Positions 26,156 through 37,149 of a stretch of 64,000 bases of DNA are shown here, piece by piece. The position numbers were made by a program, and so were the translations under genes. The stretch's first letter is position 1. The number at the start of each line of letters is the position of its first letter. The stretch is from NCBI RefSeq assembly GCF_000427645.1, contig NZ_KE386571.1:1167676-1231675 (forward strand), written 5' to 3'. The stretch is from Sphingomonas phyllosphaerae FA2 (GTDB lineage: Bacteria > Pseudomonadota > Alphaproteobacteria > Sphingomonadales > Sphingomonadaceae). The notes beneath the pieces are model-generated. The model did no database searches and had not been told where the DNA came from. It saw only the letters and a program-made list of their open reading frames with translations.

Positions 26156-27451
26156 ATGACCGACACGCCCCGCTACCACCCCGGCTTCGGCAACCATGTG
26201 TCGACCGAGGCGGTCCCCGGCGCGCTCCCGATCGGTCGCAACTCGCCGCAACACGTCCCGTTCGGCCTATATGCCGAACAACTCTCCGGCACCGCCTTCA
26301 CCGCGCCCCGCCACGAGAATCGTCGCAGCTGGCTCTATCGCCTCCGCCCGACCGCGCAGCACCCCGCCTTCACCCGCTACGACGGCGCACCCAACCTCCG
26401 CGCTGCCCCCTTCGACACCCCGCCGTCTCCCAACCGGATGCGCTGGGATCCGCCGCCGTGGCCCGAAACGCCAACCGACTGGCTCGACGGCCTCGTCACC
26501 TACGGGGGCAACGGCAGCGTCGCCGACCAGACCGGCGTCGCGATCCACCTCTATGCCGCGACCGCCGACATGGACCGCGCCTTCTTCTCCGCCGATGGCG
26601 AATGGCTGATCGTCCCGCAGGAAGGTCGCCTCGCGATCGACACCGAACTCGGCCGCCTCGACGTCGCCCCGCTACAGATCGCGGTCATTCCTCGAGGTGT
26701 CCGTTTCCGCATCGCGCTCCCGGACGGACGCGCCCGCGGCTATGTCCTCGAAAACCACGGCGCGCCCTTCCGCCTCCCCGACCTCGGCCCGATCGGCGCC
26801 AACGGCCTCGCCAATCCGCGCGACTTCGAGTCACCCGCCGCATGGTTCGAGGATCGCGACGAACCCTGCACCGTCATCCAGAAATTTCAGGGCGCGCTCT
26901 GGCAGACCAGGCTCGACCATTCGCCCTTTGACGTCGTGGCATGGCACGGCAACCTCGCCCCGTATCGCTATGATTTAACACGCTTCAACACGATCAACAC
27001 CGTGTCGTTCGATCACCCCGATCCATCCATCTTCACCGTCCTCACCTCACCGAGCGACACTCCCGGCACCGCCAATTGCGACTTCGTGATCTTCCCCCCG
27101 CGGTGGATGGTCGCCGAGGGCACATTCCGCCCGCCGTGGTTCCATCGCAACGTGATGAGCGAGTTCATGGGGCTGATCGCCGGCGCCTATGACGCGAAGG
27201 AAGGCGGCGGGTTCATCCCCGGCGGCGCCAGCCTCCACAATCAGATGAATGGCCACGGCCCAGATCAGGCGAGCTACGAGAAAGCCGTCGCAAGCGACTT
27301 GAAACCAATTAAGATCGACGGGACGATGGCGTTCATGTTCGAAACCCGCCACGTGGTGCGGACCACCGCCTGGGCGCAAACATCGGCAACGATGCAGCTC
27401 GACTATGACGACGTCTGGCGCGGCTTTCCCAAGGCGACACTACCGCGGTGA
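26156..27451 (+). CDS. hmgA: Homogentisate 1,2-dioxygenase
   Basis: Opens the ring of homogentisate to maleylacetoacetate. The 431-residue protein shows the family start [19 protein letters not shown] and the iron-binding block [14 protein letters not shown] (His, Glu) with [12 protein letters not shown] (His) at about residues 330-370. The frame runs back through the family B repeat to 26066, but ATG at 26156 has AGGAGAGAG upstream and gives the normal N-terminus. Maleylacetoacetate isomerase and fumarylacetoacetase genes are not present downstream, so the pathway is completed elsewhere. Confidence 0.96.
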   Translation: MTDTPRYHPGFGNHVSTEAVPGALPIGRNSPQHVPFGLYAEQLSGTAFTAPRHENRRSWLYRLRPTAQHPAFTRYDGAPNLRAAPFDTPPSPNRMRWDPPPWPETPTDWLDGLVTYGGNGSVADQTGVAIHLYAATADMDRAFFSADGEWLIVPQEGRLAIDTELGRLDVAPLQIAVIPRGVRFRIALPDGRARGYVLENHGAPFRLPDLGPIGANGLANPRDFESPAAWFEDRDEPCTVIQKFQGALWQTRLDHSPFDVVAWHGNLAPYRYDLTRFNTINTVSFDHPDPSIFTVLTSPSDTPGTANCDFVIFPPRWMVAEGTFRPPWFHRNVMSEFMGLIAGAYDAKEGGGFIPGGASLHNQMNGHGPDQASYEKAVASDLKPIKIDGTMAFMFETRHVVRTTAWAQTSATMQLDYDDVWRGFPKATLPR

Positions 27452-27496
27452 TCCAGCGCACTGGAAAAAACCGTCGACCTTGCTAGCGTGCCCGCC

Positions 27497-27814
27497 ATGC
27501 AATTTCTGAAGATCCTGTTCTGGTCGCTGCTGGCGTTCGTCGCCGCGGTGTTCACGTTCGGCAATTGGACCAACGTCACGATCCAGTTGTTCGGCGGGCT
27601 GGTCGCGGAGGTGAACCTGCCGCTGCTGCTGCTGGTCACCTTCCTGCTCGGCTTTGTGCCGACGCTGATCTACCAGCATTGGGTGCGCTTCCGGCTGCGC
27701 CAGCGGCTGACTGCTGCGGAGCGCGCGACCGAAAGCGCGCTCGCCGCCGTCCGTGGGATCGAGACGCCTCCCCCTTCCACGCCCCCCGCGGCTCCCACGA
27801 ACGGAGCCGAGTGA
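27497..27814 (+). CDS. lapA: LapA family (DUF1049) membrane protein
   Basis: 105 residues with two hydrophobic segments (about 5-24, [20 protein letters not shown], and 38-57, [20 protein letters not shown]), then a basic helical stretch and a proline-rich tail. This is the LapA/DUF1049 layout; in E. coli LapA works with LapB in controlling lipopolysaccharide assembly, but here no lapB follows. It overlaps pyrF by one base (TGATG), so it is co-translated at the head of the pyrF-trp-accD gene string. Confidence 0.75.
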   Translation: MQFLKILFWSLLAFVAAVFTFGNWTNVTIQLFGGLVAEVNLPLLLLVTFLLGFVPTLIYQHWVRFRLRQRLTAAERATESALAAVRGIETPPPSTPPAAPTNGAE

Positions 27815-28488
27815 TGGCCAACCGGATCTTCGTCGCGCTGGACACCCCCGACCTCGATCGCGCCCGCGCGCTGGCGCAAAGGGTCCGCCACCACGTCGGC
27901 GGGATCAAGCTCGGGCTGGAATTCTTCTGCGCGCACGGACCCTCGGGCGTCCGCGCAATGGAGGAAATCGGCCTGCCCGTCTTCCTCGACCTCAAGCTCC
28001 ACGACATCCCCAATACCGTCGCCAAGGCGGTGCAGTCGCTGGCCGGGCTCGCCCCCGCCGTGCTGACCGTCCACGCCAGCGGCGGACGCGCGATGCTCGA
28101 GGATGCCAAGGCCGCCGCACATCCCTCGACCAAGGTGGTCGCGGTGACGATGCTCACCAGTCTCGACGACGACGATCTCGCCGCGACCGGCGTCGCCGGC
28201 AGCGCGCACGACCACGTCTTGCGCCTTGCCGAGTTGGCGCGCGCGGCCGGGCTCGACGGCATCGTCTGCTCAGGCGCGGAGGTGAAGGCCGCGCACGCCG
28301 CCTGGCCGAAGGGTTATTTCGTCGTCCCTGGCGTCCGCCCCGCCGATGGCGAGGTCGGCGATCAGAAGCGCGTCGTCACCCCGCGCATGGCGGTCGACCA
28401 CGGCGCCTCGATGCTGGTGATCGGCCGCCCGATCACGCAAGCCGAGGACCCGGACGCCGCCGCGCGCGCGATCGCCGGCACGCTCTAA
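27814..28488 (+). CDS. pyrF: Orotidine 5'-phosphate decarboxylase
   Basis: Last step of UMP synthesis. The 224-residue TIM-barrel has the catalytic Lys/Asp array [13 protein letters not shown] (about residues 57-69) and the phosphate-binding PGVRP and GRPIT loops. The start is set by the TGATG overlap with lapA. The trp genes follow after 42 bp. Confidence 0.96.
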   Translation: MANRIFVALDTPDLDRARALAQRVRHHVGGIKLGLEFFCAHGPSGVRAMEEIGLPVFLDLKLHDIPNTVAKAVQSLAGLAPAVLTVHASGGRAMLEDAKAAAHPSTKVVAVTMLTSLDDDDLAATGVAGSAHDHVLRLAELARAAGLDGIVCSGAEVKAAHAAWPKGYFVVPGVRPADGEVGDQKRVVTPRMAVDHGASMLVIGRPITQAEDPDAAARAIAGTL

Positions 28489-28530
28489 CGCGTTATTGGC
28501 AGGGTGGCGGCAAGCGCCTAAAGCCGCGCG

Positions 28531-29165
28531 ATGCCCGTCACCGCCAAGATCTGCGGCCTGTCCACGCCCGCCACGCTCGACGCCGCGCTGAAGGGCGGCG
28601 CGAGCCACGTCGGCTTCGTCGTCTTTCCCCCCTCGCCGCGCCACCTGACGCTCGACCGCCTCGCCGGGCTCGCCGCGCAGGTCCCCGCGCACGTCCGCAC
28701 GGTCGGGGTGTTCGTCGACCCCGACGACGAGCTGCTCGCCGCAACGGTCGCCGCCGGCAAGCTCGACGCGATCCAGCTCCACAAGACCGCACCCGCGCGC
28801 GTCGCCGCGCTGCGCCGCCTGTCGGGGCGCGAGACATGGGCGGCGATCGCGGTGAAGACCCGCGCCGACCTCGCCACCGCCGCGCACTATGCCGACGCCG
28901 CCGACCGCCTGCTCTACGACGCCAAGACCCCGGAGGGCGCGACGCTCCCCGGCGGCATGGGCCTGCGCTTCGACTGGCAGCTGCTCGACGGCGTCCGCCA
29001 CCCGCTCCCGTGGGCGCTGTCCGGCGGGCTCGACCCTACCAATGTCGCCGAGGCGATCGCACGGACCCGCGCCCCGCTCGTCGACGTTTCGTCGGGCGTC
29101 GAGTCCGCGCCCGGCGTCAAGGACGTGGACAAGATCACCGCCTTCCTGCAACGGGTTTCCGCATC

Positions 29166-29169
<4 letters not shown>
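28531..29169 (+). CDS. trpF: Phosphoribosylanthranilate isomerase
   Basis: Third step of tryptophan synthesis from anthranilate. 212 residues; KICGL near the N-terminus (catalytic cysteine), [20 protein letters not shown] and the phosphate-binding [10 protein letters not shown] and DVSSGVES motifs are all present. Its stop overlaps the trpB start in an ATGA. Confidence 0.96.
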
Positions 29170-30391
<1,222 letters not shown>

Positions 30392-30395
<4 letters not shown>

Positions 30396-31192
30396 CCCGC
30401 CTTGCCGATGCCTTCATCGCCGATCGCCCTGCGCTGATCTGCTTCGTCACGGCTGGCGACCCGTCGGTCGCCGCGACCCCCGCGATCCTCGACGCGCTGG
30501 TCGAAGGCGGCGCGGACGTGATCGAGTTGGGGATGCCGTTCACCGATCCGATGGCGGACGGCCCGGCGATCCAAGCCGCGAACATCCGCGCGCTCGGCGC
30601 TGGCATAACGACCGCCGACATCCTTCGGATCGCGAAGGATTTTCGTGCCCGCCACCCGCTCGCCCCGCTGGTGCTGATGGGCTATGCCAATCCGATGCTA
30701 CGCCGCGGGCCGGAATGGTTCGCCACCGCGCTCCGCGATGCCGGGGTCGATGGCGTGATCTGCGTCGATCTGCCCCCCGAGGAAGACGATGCGCTCGGGC
30801 CGGAATTGCGCGCGATGGGCATCAACTTCATCCGGCTTGCCACCCCGACCACCCGCGACGCACGGATCGCGGACGTGCTGAACGGCGCCAGCGGCTTCGT
30901 CTATTACGTCTCCGTCGCCGGCATTACCGGCAAGCAACAGGCGCAGCAGGCGTCGATCGAGGAAGCGGTCGCGCGGTTGAAGCATGCCACCGACCTGCCC
31001 GTCGCGGTCGGCTTCGGCGTCCGAACCCCGGAACAGGCGCGCGCAATCGGCCGCGTCGCGGACGGGGTCGTCGTCGGCTCAGCGATCGTCGAGATCGTCG
31101 CCGAACACGGCACCGCTGCCGCCGCACCGGTCGCCGCCTATATCAAGACGTTGTCGGCCGCACTTGCCGACGCACGAAAGGTTTCCGCATGA
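30392..31192 (+). CDS. trpA: Tryptophan synthase alpha chain, TTG start
   Basis: Cleaves indole-3-glycerol phosphate to indole. The 266-residue product has the catalytic glutamate and aspartate in [19 protein letters not shown] and the phosphate site GFGVRTPEQ. The start codon is TTG at 30392, overlapping the trpB stop as TTGA: the translated start (TTG)TRLADAF matches the usual MTRL family N-terminus, and no ATG or GTG lies nearby. The stop overlaps the accD start in an ATGA. Confidence 0.95.
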
Positions 31193-32055
31193 GCTGGCTC
31201 AGCAACGTCCGCAACGCGCTATCGGGGATCGTCCCCGGCGGCGCCAAGGCGCAGACCCCCGATCACCTGTGGCACAAGTGCAAGGGCTGCGGGACGATGG
31301 TCTTCACCAAGGAGCTGGAGGAGAACCTCTACGTCTGCCCGACCTGCGACCATCACGAGCGGATCGGCCCCAGCGAGCGGTTCGAGCATCTGCTCGACCC
31401 GGCCAGCATCGACGTACTGCCCGCGCCGCGCTCGCCCGAAGATCCGCTCAAGTTCCGCGACTCGAAGCGTTACGCCGATCGCCTCAAGGCGGCGCGCGCC
31501 AGCACCGGCGAGCAGGACGCGTTCGTCAACGCGCGCGGCACGATCGACGGCCACCGCGTCGTGATCGGCGTGCAGGATTTCGCCTTCATGGGCGGCTCGA
31601 TGGGCCAGGCGGTCGGCGAGGCGTTCATCCAGGGCGTCGAAACCGCGGTGAAGGACCGCGCGCCGTTCATCGTCTTCACCGCCTCGGGCGGCGCGCGGAT
31701 GCAGGAAGGCATCCTCAGCCTGATGCAGATGCCGCGCAGCACCGTCGCGATCCAGATGCTCCACGACGCCGGTCTGCCCTATATCGTCGTGCTGACCGAT
31801 CCGACCTCGGGTGGGGTGATGGCGGCCTATGCGATGCTTGGCGACGTCCACATCGCCGAGCCGAAGGCGACACTCGCCTTCACCGGCCGCCGCGTGATCG
31901 AAAGCACGATCCGCGAGAAGCTGCCCGACGATTTCCAAACCAGCGAATATTATCTGGAGCACGGCATGATCGACATGGTCGTCCACCGCCGCGACCTGCG
32001 CGCCAAGCTGGCGACCGTCATCGGTTATCTGTGCGGCGAGCGGAAAGCCGCCTGA
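31189..32055 (+). CDS. accD: Acetyl-CoA carboxylase carboxyltransferase, beta subunit
   Basis: Zinc-ribbon subunit of the carboxyltransferase that makes malonyl-CoA. The 288-residue protein has the four zinc cysteines in CKGCGTM and YVCPTCDHH (residues 27-49), the crotonase-fold [12 protein letters not shown] and [20 protein letters not shown]. It is translationally coupled to trpA by ATGA and followed by a family B repeat that separates it from folC. Confidence 0.97.
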   Translation: MSWLSNVRNALSGIVPGGAKAQTPDHLWHKCKGCGTMVFTKELEENLYVCPTCDHHERIGPSERFEHLLDPASIDVLPAPRSPEDPLKFRDSKRYADRLKAARASTGEQDAFVNARGTIDGHRVVIGVQDFAFMGGSMGQAVGEAFIQGVETAVKDRAPFIVFTASGGARMQEGILSLMQMPRSTVAIQMLHDAGLPYIVVLTDPTSGGVMAAYAMLGDVHIAEPKATLAFTGRRVIESTIREKLPDDFQTSEYYLEHGMIDMVVHRRDLRAKLATVIGYLCGERKAA

Positions 32056-32109
32056 CCGACGGCCGGACCACAGCGGCCCATCAACAGTCGCCGATCACCT
32101 ATCCTTTTC

Positions 32110-32194
32110 CGTCATCCCGGACATGATCCGGGATCCCGCTTCTTGCTTCGGTCGCCGACAAGAAGTGATGCCCCGGACCAAGTCCGGGGCGACG
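32110..32194. repeat. Family B palindromic repeat, copy 3 (85 bp)
   Basis: Left arm AT type (CGTCATCCCGGACATGATCC), right arm GC type (reverse complement CGTCGCCCCGGACTTGGTCC). Each arm closes on itself: ATCCCGGA/TCCGGGAT left, GCCCCGGA/TCCGGGGC right. It lies 54 bp past accD and 59 bp before folC. Confidence 0.93.
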
Positions 32195-32253
32195 AACGAA
32201 GAAGGAGGACGGATCGGAAACGCCAAGTGACGACGGCAGGTAGCTAAAGCTGG

Positions 32254-33600
32254 ATGGATCACACCCCGAAAACCGCCGATCACGCCGTCTCCAGCAACGC
32301 CGCCGTTCAGGCGCAACTCGACCGGCTCTGGTCACTCGCCCCCGGCGCGGACATCCTCGGGCTCGACCGGATCACGCGCCTGCTCGCGCGGCTCGGCGAC
32401 CCGCACCACGCGCTACCGCCCGTCTTCCACGTCGCCGGCACCAACGGCAAGGGATCGACCTGCGCCTTCCTGCGCAGCGCGCTGGAGGCGGCGGGGCACC
32501 GCGTCCACGTCTACACCAGCCCGCATCTCGTCCGCTTCAACGAACGCATCCGCATCGCCGGCCGTTTGATCGACGACGCCGCGCTGGCATCGCTGCTCGC
32601 GGAAGTGCTCGATCAGGCCGACGGCATCGGCGCCAGCTTTTTCGAGATCACCACCGCCGCCGCCTTCCTCGCCTTCGCGCGCACCCCGGCCGACGCCTGC
32701 GTGATCGAGGTCGGGCTCGGCGGTCGGCTCGACGCCACCAACGTCCTGCCCGCACCCGTCACCTGCGGGATCGCGGCACTTGGCGTCGATCATCAGGCGT
32801 TCCTCGGCGACTCGCTCGAACAGATCGCCGCCGAGAAGGCCGGGATCGCCAAGGCCGGCGCACCGCTGGTGACGATGCACTATCCGCCCGTGATCGCCGC
32901 GCCGATCGCGCAGGCCGCCGCCGGGTGCGGCGCGCCGTGGTACGCGCTCGACGACGCATGGCGCTTCACCGTCGTCGACGATCGCCTCCGGTATAGCGAC
33001 ACCGCGGGCGCGCTCGACCTTCCGCTTCCCACGCTGCCCGGCGCGCATCAAAGCGCCAACCTGTCGCTTGCGGTCGCGATGATCCGTCATCAATCCGCGG
33101 TTCCGGTGCCGGCATCGGCGCTGGCGGTCGCGGCGACCGACACGCACTGGCCCGCTCGCCTGCAAAGGCTTTCCTCGGGGCCGCTCACCGCCGCTCTGGG
33201 CTCGGTGCCGGTCTGGCTCGACGGCGGCCACAATCCTTCCGCCGGTCAGGCGATCGCCGACTCGCTCGCCCGACTGACCGACGGCCGCGGCGCGCGACCG
33301 TTGACGGTGGTCGTCGGCATGCTCGCCAACAAAGACGCAGCCGGATTTCTCGCGCCCTTTGCCGATGCGATCGACACGCTGGTCGCCGTCCCGGTCCCCG
33401 GGCACGCCTGCCACGCGCCCGCGGACCTGCTCGCCGTCGCCGCCCACCTCGGCATCCCCCGCAGCGAGACCGCCGCGGACATCCGGGCGGCGCTTGCGCA
33501 GATCGCCGCGCGGCCGACGCCGCCTGAGGCGGTATTAATCGCCGGGTCGCTGTACCTCGCCGGTGAGGTGTTGAGTGCCAACGACGAAGCGCCCGACTGA
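32254..33600 (+). CDS. folC: Bifunctional folylpolyglutamate synthase/dihydrofolate synthase
   Basis: Adds glutamate to dihydropteroate and folates. 448 residues of the Mur-ligase fold: P-loop HVAGTNGKGSTCAFL (about residues 54-68), YTSPHLVRFNERIRI, the glycine loop EVGLGGRLDATN, EKAGIAK and the C-terminal DGGHNPSA. It is in the same orientation as accD but separated by 198 bp with a family B repeat, so it may have its own promoter. Confidence 0.95.
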   Translation: MDHTPKTADHAVSSNAAVQAQLDRLWSLAPGADILGLDRITRLLARLGDPHHALPPVFHVAGTNGKGSTCAFLRSALEAAGHRVHVYTSPHLVRFNERIRIAGRLIDDAALASLLAEVLDQADGIGASFFEITTAAAFLAFARTPADACVIEVGLGGRLDATNVLPAPVTCGIAALGVDHQAFLGDSLEQIAAEKAGIAKAGAPLVTMHYPPVIAAPIAQAAAGCGAPWYALDDAWRFTVVDDRLRYSDTAGALDLPLPTLPGAHQSANLSLAVAMIRHQSAVPVPASALAVAATDTHWPARLQRLSSGPLTAALGSVPVWLDGGHNPSAGQAIADSLARLTDGRGARPLTVVVGMLANKDAAGFLAPFADAIDTLVAVPVPGHACHAPADLLAVAAHLGIPRSETAADIRAALAQIAARPTPPEAVLIAGSLYLAGEVLSANDEAPD

Positions 33601-33609
33601 CGCAAAATC

Positions 33610-33624
33610 TGCGATTGACTTGCA
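33610..33624. promoter_or_regulatory. Fur-like box (TGCGA-N5-TTGCA)
   Basis: TGCGATTGACTTGCA is an imperfect palindrome similar to the Fur boxes described in Caulobacter. It lies 45 bp upstream of the DUF6628 gene, right after the folC stop. A single match by eye, so tentative. Confidence 0.35.
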
Positions 33625-33669
33625 ATAGCGGACAGGCGACCTTGTGCGGGCAAGAGGAGTCGCCTGTTC

Positions 33670-34107
33670 ATGACCCACCTTCCCGCCCCCGTTCTCACTG
33701 CCAACGCGCTGCCGCACGCCCTTCCCGAATGCCCCAATGCGCGGGTCGTGCTTTTCGCGATGCGCCGCATGGGCGCCAACGGCCTGTCGGACGCGCGCGC
33801 CGCGCACGGCTTCTTCACCAGCTTCGGTGAGGCCTTCCGCCGCCCGCTGCTGTTGATGCGGGCGCTGATGGCCGATCTTGCCGGTACCGCGACGGTCCCG
33901 ATCGCCATCGCCCCGTGCTGCTGCGCGCGGATGACCGCGTCGGAGCAGGTGTTGCTCGCCATCCTCGCGCGGATCGAAACCCGCACCGCCAGCGCGCGCC
34001 TGCTGATGCAGGATCTGTTGGGGCAACGCCACGTCGACGGCGTCCTCGCCAGCGCCGCAGCGCTCGCCGCCGCCTTCGCCGACGAGGGCCGCCCCGTCTC
34101 CGTCTAG
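33670..34107 (+). CDS. DUF6628-like protein with a CCC motif
   Basis: 145-residue soluble protein. Conserved-looking blocks are RRMGANGLSDARAAHGFFTSFGEAFRRPLLLMRALMADL and IAPCCCARMT, with three consecutive cysteines at 83-85. It resembles the DUF6628 family I associate with sphingomonads; no function is known. The cysteine cluster could bind metal or an Fe-S cluster, which would agree with the Fur-like box upstream, but that is inference. A good GAGGAG precedes the start. Its stop overlaps the end of the convergent permease gene by 4 bp. Confidence 0.7.
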   Translation: MTHLPAPVLTANALPHALPECPNARVVLFAMRRMGANGLSDARAAHGFFTSFGEAFRRPLLLMRALMADLAGTATVPIAIAPCCCARMTASEQVLLAILARIETRTASARLLMQDLLGQRHVDGVLASAAALAAAFADEGRPVSV

Positions 34108-35444
34108 CCGGCCGCCCCGTCGCGCGCGTCGCCCGGCCCTTCGGTGCCCGCGCTCCCGACCGAGCGGTCGACCAGCCCCGACCGGCTCATCCACCAGAAC
34201 AGCACGACACCGGGCAGCGCCAGCACCACGGTCAGCAGGTAGAAATTGACGTAGCCGACCTGCTCGACGAGCGCCCCCGCGCTCGCCCCGGTGACGATCC
34301 GTCCCACGACGCTCGCCGCGGCCGAGATCAGCGCATATTGCGCGGCGGTGAAGCGCAGGTCGCACAGCGCCGAGAAATAGGCGACCACCGTCACCCCGCC
34401 GATCCCGGACGCGATATTCTCGAACGTCATCGCGCCGGCCAGCCCGAGCGTGCTGTGCCCCGCCGCGGCCAATGCCGCGAAGCTCGCGTTGGACACCGCC
34501 ATCAGCACCAGACTGATCAGCACCGACCGCTTCAGCCCCAACCGCGCATATATGACACCGCCGAGGAAAATACCGATCAGATAGGCCCAGAACCCGACAC
34601 CGACGTCGTACAAGGCGATTTCGTCGTTGGTAAATCCGGTGTCGTTGAGCAACAGGCGCAGCACGAGCTGCCCCAGAGTGTCACCGATCTTGTGGATCAG
34701 GATGAACAACAGCACGACTACGGCCCCCGGCCGCGCAAAAAACTGCACGAACGGCCGCCAGATCGCCGCCAGCGTGTTCCCCACCCCGCGCCGCGGCTCG
34801 ACATCGCGGTGCCGTCGCGGCTCCCCGACGATCAAACCTGCTACCATCGCAGGCAAGGCAAGCACCGCCGTCGACAGGTAAGCGGCGGTCCACCCGTGCC
34901 GCGCCGCCACGAACAGCGCCAGCGACGCCGCCCCGGCGGACCCGATGCGCCACCCGTACTGGCTCATCCCCGATCCGACACCCAACTGGCGCGGCTCCAA
35001 GATTTCAATGCGATAGGCGTCGATGACCACGTCGAAGGTCGATCCAGCGACCGCCACCAGGATCGCCGCGGTCACCGTCGCCCCGATGCTCGCCCGCGGA
35101 TCGACCAGCGCCAGATTGGCCACGGCGGCGATCACCAGCACGCCCGCGACCAGCAGCCACGACACCCGCTGCCCCAGCGCGCCGAGCACCGGCAGGCGCA
35201 CGCCGTCGACCACCCACGCCCATAAGAATTTGATATTGTAGACAAGAAACGCGAGACTGAACGCCGTCACCGTCTTCTTGTCGATCCCGCTCTGCGCCAG
35301 CCGCGTGGTCAACGTCGCCGCGATCATCGCATAGGGAAAGCCTGAGGAGACGCCCAGCGCGAAGGCGGCGAGCGGCCCGCGCTCCAGATACGGGCGGACA
35401 CCATCCACCCAGCTCCGTCCGTCCATTCGCGCCGCCATCCACAT
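34104..35444 (-). CDS. ampG: AmpG-like muropeptide permease (MFS)
   Basis: 446-residue 12-helix transporter. The N-terminal ERGPLAAFALGVSSGFPYAMIAATLTTRLAQSGIDKKTVTAFSL matches AmpG, which imports GlcNAc-anhydroMurNAc peptides for cell-wall recycling; the KFLWAWVVDGVRLP loop is also typical. It thus takes up peptidoglycan turnover products and can feed beta-lactamase signalling elsewhere. Several N-terminal ATGs are possible. It is followed on the minus strand by nothing closer than the convergent DUF6628 gene and is 43 bp downstream of the response regulator. Confidence 0.88.
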   Translation of the reverse strand: MWMAARMDGRSWVDGVRPYLERGPLAAFALGVSSGFPYAMIAATLTTRLAQSGIDKKTVTAFSLAFLVYNIKFLWAWVVDGVRLPVLGALGQRVSWLLVAGVLVIAAVANLALVDPRASIGATVTAAILVAVAGSTFDVVIDAYRIEILEPRQLGVGSGMSQYGWRIGSAGAASLALFVAARHGWTAAYLSTAVLALPAMVAGLIVGEPRRHRDVEPRRGVGNTLAAIWRPFVQFFARPGAVVVLLFILIHKIGDTLGQLVLRLLLNDTGFTNDEIALYDVGVGFWAYLIGIFLGGVIYARLGLKRSVLISLVLMAVSNASFAALAAAGHSTLGLAGAMTFENIASGIGGVTVVAYFSALCDLRFTAAQYALISAAASVVGRIVTGASAGALVEQVGYVNFYLLTVVLALPGVVLFWWMSRSGLVDRSVGSAGTEGPGDARDGAAG

Positions 35445-35486
35445 CGCCTTCGTTAAGCCTGCGATGGGCTTAGCGCGAAATCGCGG

Positions 35487-35936
35487 TCAGGTAAGCCCGG
35501 TCATCGACGGCCCGCCGCCGAACAACCGCAACCCGCCCGGCACCCGCGGCGGCGCTTTCCCTGCTGCGGCCGACTCGATGGCGTCGATCGAACTCAAAAG
35601 ATCGCGCGGCGTGTAGGGTTTGGCGAGACAACCCACCGCCACGCCCTCGGCATCGGCCGGGCAGCTTCCCGTCACGAACAGCACCGGAATGCCTCGCGCC
35701 ACGGCCGAGCGCGCGACATCCAGCCCGCTACCGTCGGCCAGCCGCACATCGACCAAGACAAGATCGATCGCCGCGCCGCCCTCCAGCAGCCGCACCGCAT
35801 CCGCGACCCGATCGACGGTCGCGACGACGTCGAATCCCTGCTCGCTGAGCAGATGCTCGGTGTCGAACGCCACCAGCGGCTCGTCCTCCACCACCAGCAG
35901 CTTTTCAATGGATCGCTGTTTCCGCCCGAACAACAT
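35487..35936 (-). CDS. Single-domain response regulator
   Basis: 149 residues, one receiver domain: acidic pocket in LLVVEDEPLV (about residue 15), phospho-aspartate in LVLVDVRLADGSGLD (about 62), conserved Thr in LFVTGSCP and Lys in CLAKPYTP. There is no DNA-binding output; a short proline/glycine tail follows. Such stand-alone receivers act by protein contacts. ATG at 35936 (MLFGRKQRSIEKLL) is preferred over a GTG 39 bases earlier because homologues I recall begin that way. The gene lies just upstream of ampG on the same strand. Confidence 0.85.
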   Translation of the reverse strand: MLFGRKQRSIEKLLVVEDEPLVAFDTEHLLSEQGFDVVATVDRVADAVRLLEGGAAIDLVLVDVRLADGSGLDVARSAVARGIPVLFVTGSCPADAEGVAVGCLAKPYTPRDLLSSIDAIESAAAGKAPPRVPGGLRLFGGGPSMTGLT

Positions 35937-36072
35937 CGCTTGTTTCGCCCCGGTATCGTCTTCTTCGCTCAACACGGCTGGGGCGATTTATGTCCCGCCT
36001 CTTTCCGCACGTGCCCGACAGTCGACAATCACGGTCCTTGTTGCGGACGAGCACAGACCGTAAGCGATCCGG

Positions 36073-37149
36073 ATGGCCGACGAACGTTCCCCACACCGCA
36101 TCGCCAAGCTGCTCGCCCGCGCCGGCGTCGCCTCCCGGCGCGAGGTCGAGCGGATGATCGCCGAAGGACGCGTCGCCAAAGATGGCGTCACGCTGGATAC
36201 CCCCGCCACGATCCTCCCCTCGCTCGACGGAGTCACCGTCGACGGAGAGCCGGTCGCCGCGGCCGAGCCGACCCGGCTCTTCCTCTTCCACAAGCCGACG
36301 GGCGTGCTCACCGCCGAGCGCGATCCGGCAGGCCGCGCGACGATCTACGACCGGCTTCCAGAAGATCTGCCGCGGCTCGTGCCCGTAGGTCGCCTTGATC
36401 TCAACACCGAGGGGCTGCTGCTTCTCACCACCGATGGCGAGTTGAAGCGCCAGCTCGAGCTTCCGTCCACCGGGGTCGAGCGCAGCTACCGCGCCCGGGC
36501 CTATGGCCAGATCAGCCAGGCGCAGCTTGAGGAACTCATTCACGGCATCGAGATCGATGGCATTCGCTATGGTGCGATCGATGCCAATCTCGAACGTCGC
36601 ACCGGCGCGAACGTCTGGATCGAGATGACGTTGAGCGAGGGAAAAAATCGCGAAGTGCGTCGTGTGCTCGAACATCTCGGATTGCGTGTGAGCCGGCTGA
36701 TCCGGACCCGCTACGGCCCGTTCGTTCTCGGCGATCTTCCGGTCGGCGACATCGGCGAGGTGCGCGTCGCCGATCTGATCGCCTTCCGCCAGACTCTGAA
36801 GGCCGCCGCACGCCTGCGTCCGCCGGTCCCGGATGTGACGGTGCCGGGCAGCCGCCGTACGGCGTCGCCGCGGCAGGCGCCATCCGCGCGCCCGGCCCGG
36901 CCAAATGTTCTCCGGCCGCCGCGTGCCGCCTCCGGCTCGCCCGTCAGGCCGGCAGGCGCGCCGCCACGACCGGCGCGAGCCGCTGCAGCGGCACCTCGTC
37001 CAGCGCCGAAGCCTGCCGGCCCCGCCACCGAAGAGCAGACGCTCACCCCGCAGCGTCCAGCACGCATCAAGCGTCAGCCGGGCTGGGCCAAGCCGAAACC
37101 CAAGCCCGGTGCCCGGCCACGTTCGGGCGGTCCGCGGGGGCGCAAGTGA
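36073..37149 (+). CDS. rluB: 23S rRNA pseudouridine synthase RluB family, long basic tail
   Basis: Isomerises uridine in 23S rRNA helix 89/90 (position 2605 in E. coli). The 358-residue protein has an N-terminal S4 RNA-binding domain (RIAKLLARAGVASRREVERMIAEGRV), the RsuA/RluB catalytic motif VGRLDLNTEGLLLLT (catalytic Asp about residue 109) and EGKNREVRRVLEHLG. After residue about 258 there is a roughly 100-residue tail of proline, arginine and alanine, expected to be disordered and RNA-binding. The stop overlaps the rsmD start (GTGA). Confidence 0.92.
   Translation: MADERSPHRIAKLLARAGVASRREVERMIAEGRVAKDGVTLDTPATILPSLDGVTVDGEPVAAAEPTRLFLFHKPTGVLTAERDPAGRATIYDRLPEDLPRLVPVGRLDLNTEGLLLLTTDGELKRQLELPSTGVERSYRARAYGQISQAQLEELIHGIEIDGIRYGAIDANLERRTGANVWIEMTLSEGKNREVRRVLEHLGLRVSRLIRTRYGPFVLGDLPVGDIGEVRVADLIAFRQTLKAAARLRPPVPDVTVPGSRRTASPRQAPSARPARPNVLRPPRAASGSPVRPAGAPPRPARAAAAAPRPAPKPAGPATEEQTLTPQRPARIKRQPGWAKPKPKPGARPRSGGPRGRK

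Noticed and set aside
27753-29165. Long plus-strand frame read through pyrF and trpF into trpB
   Set aside because: Only the part from 29166 is protein (TrpB). The upstream part is an arginine-rich out-of-frame reading of pyrF and trpF.
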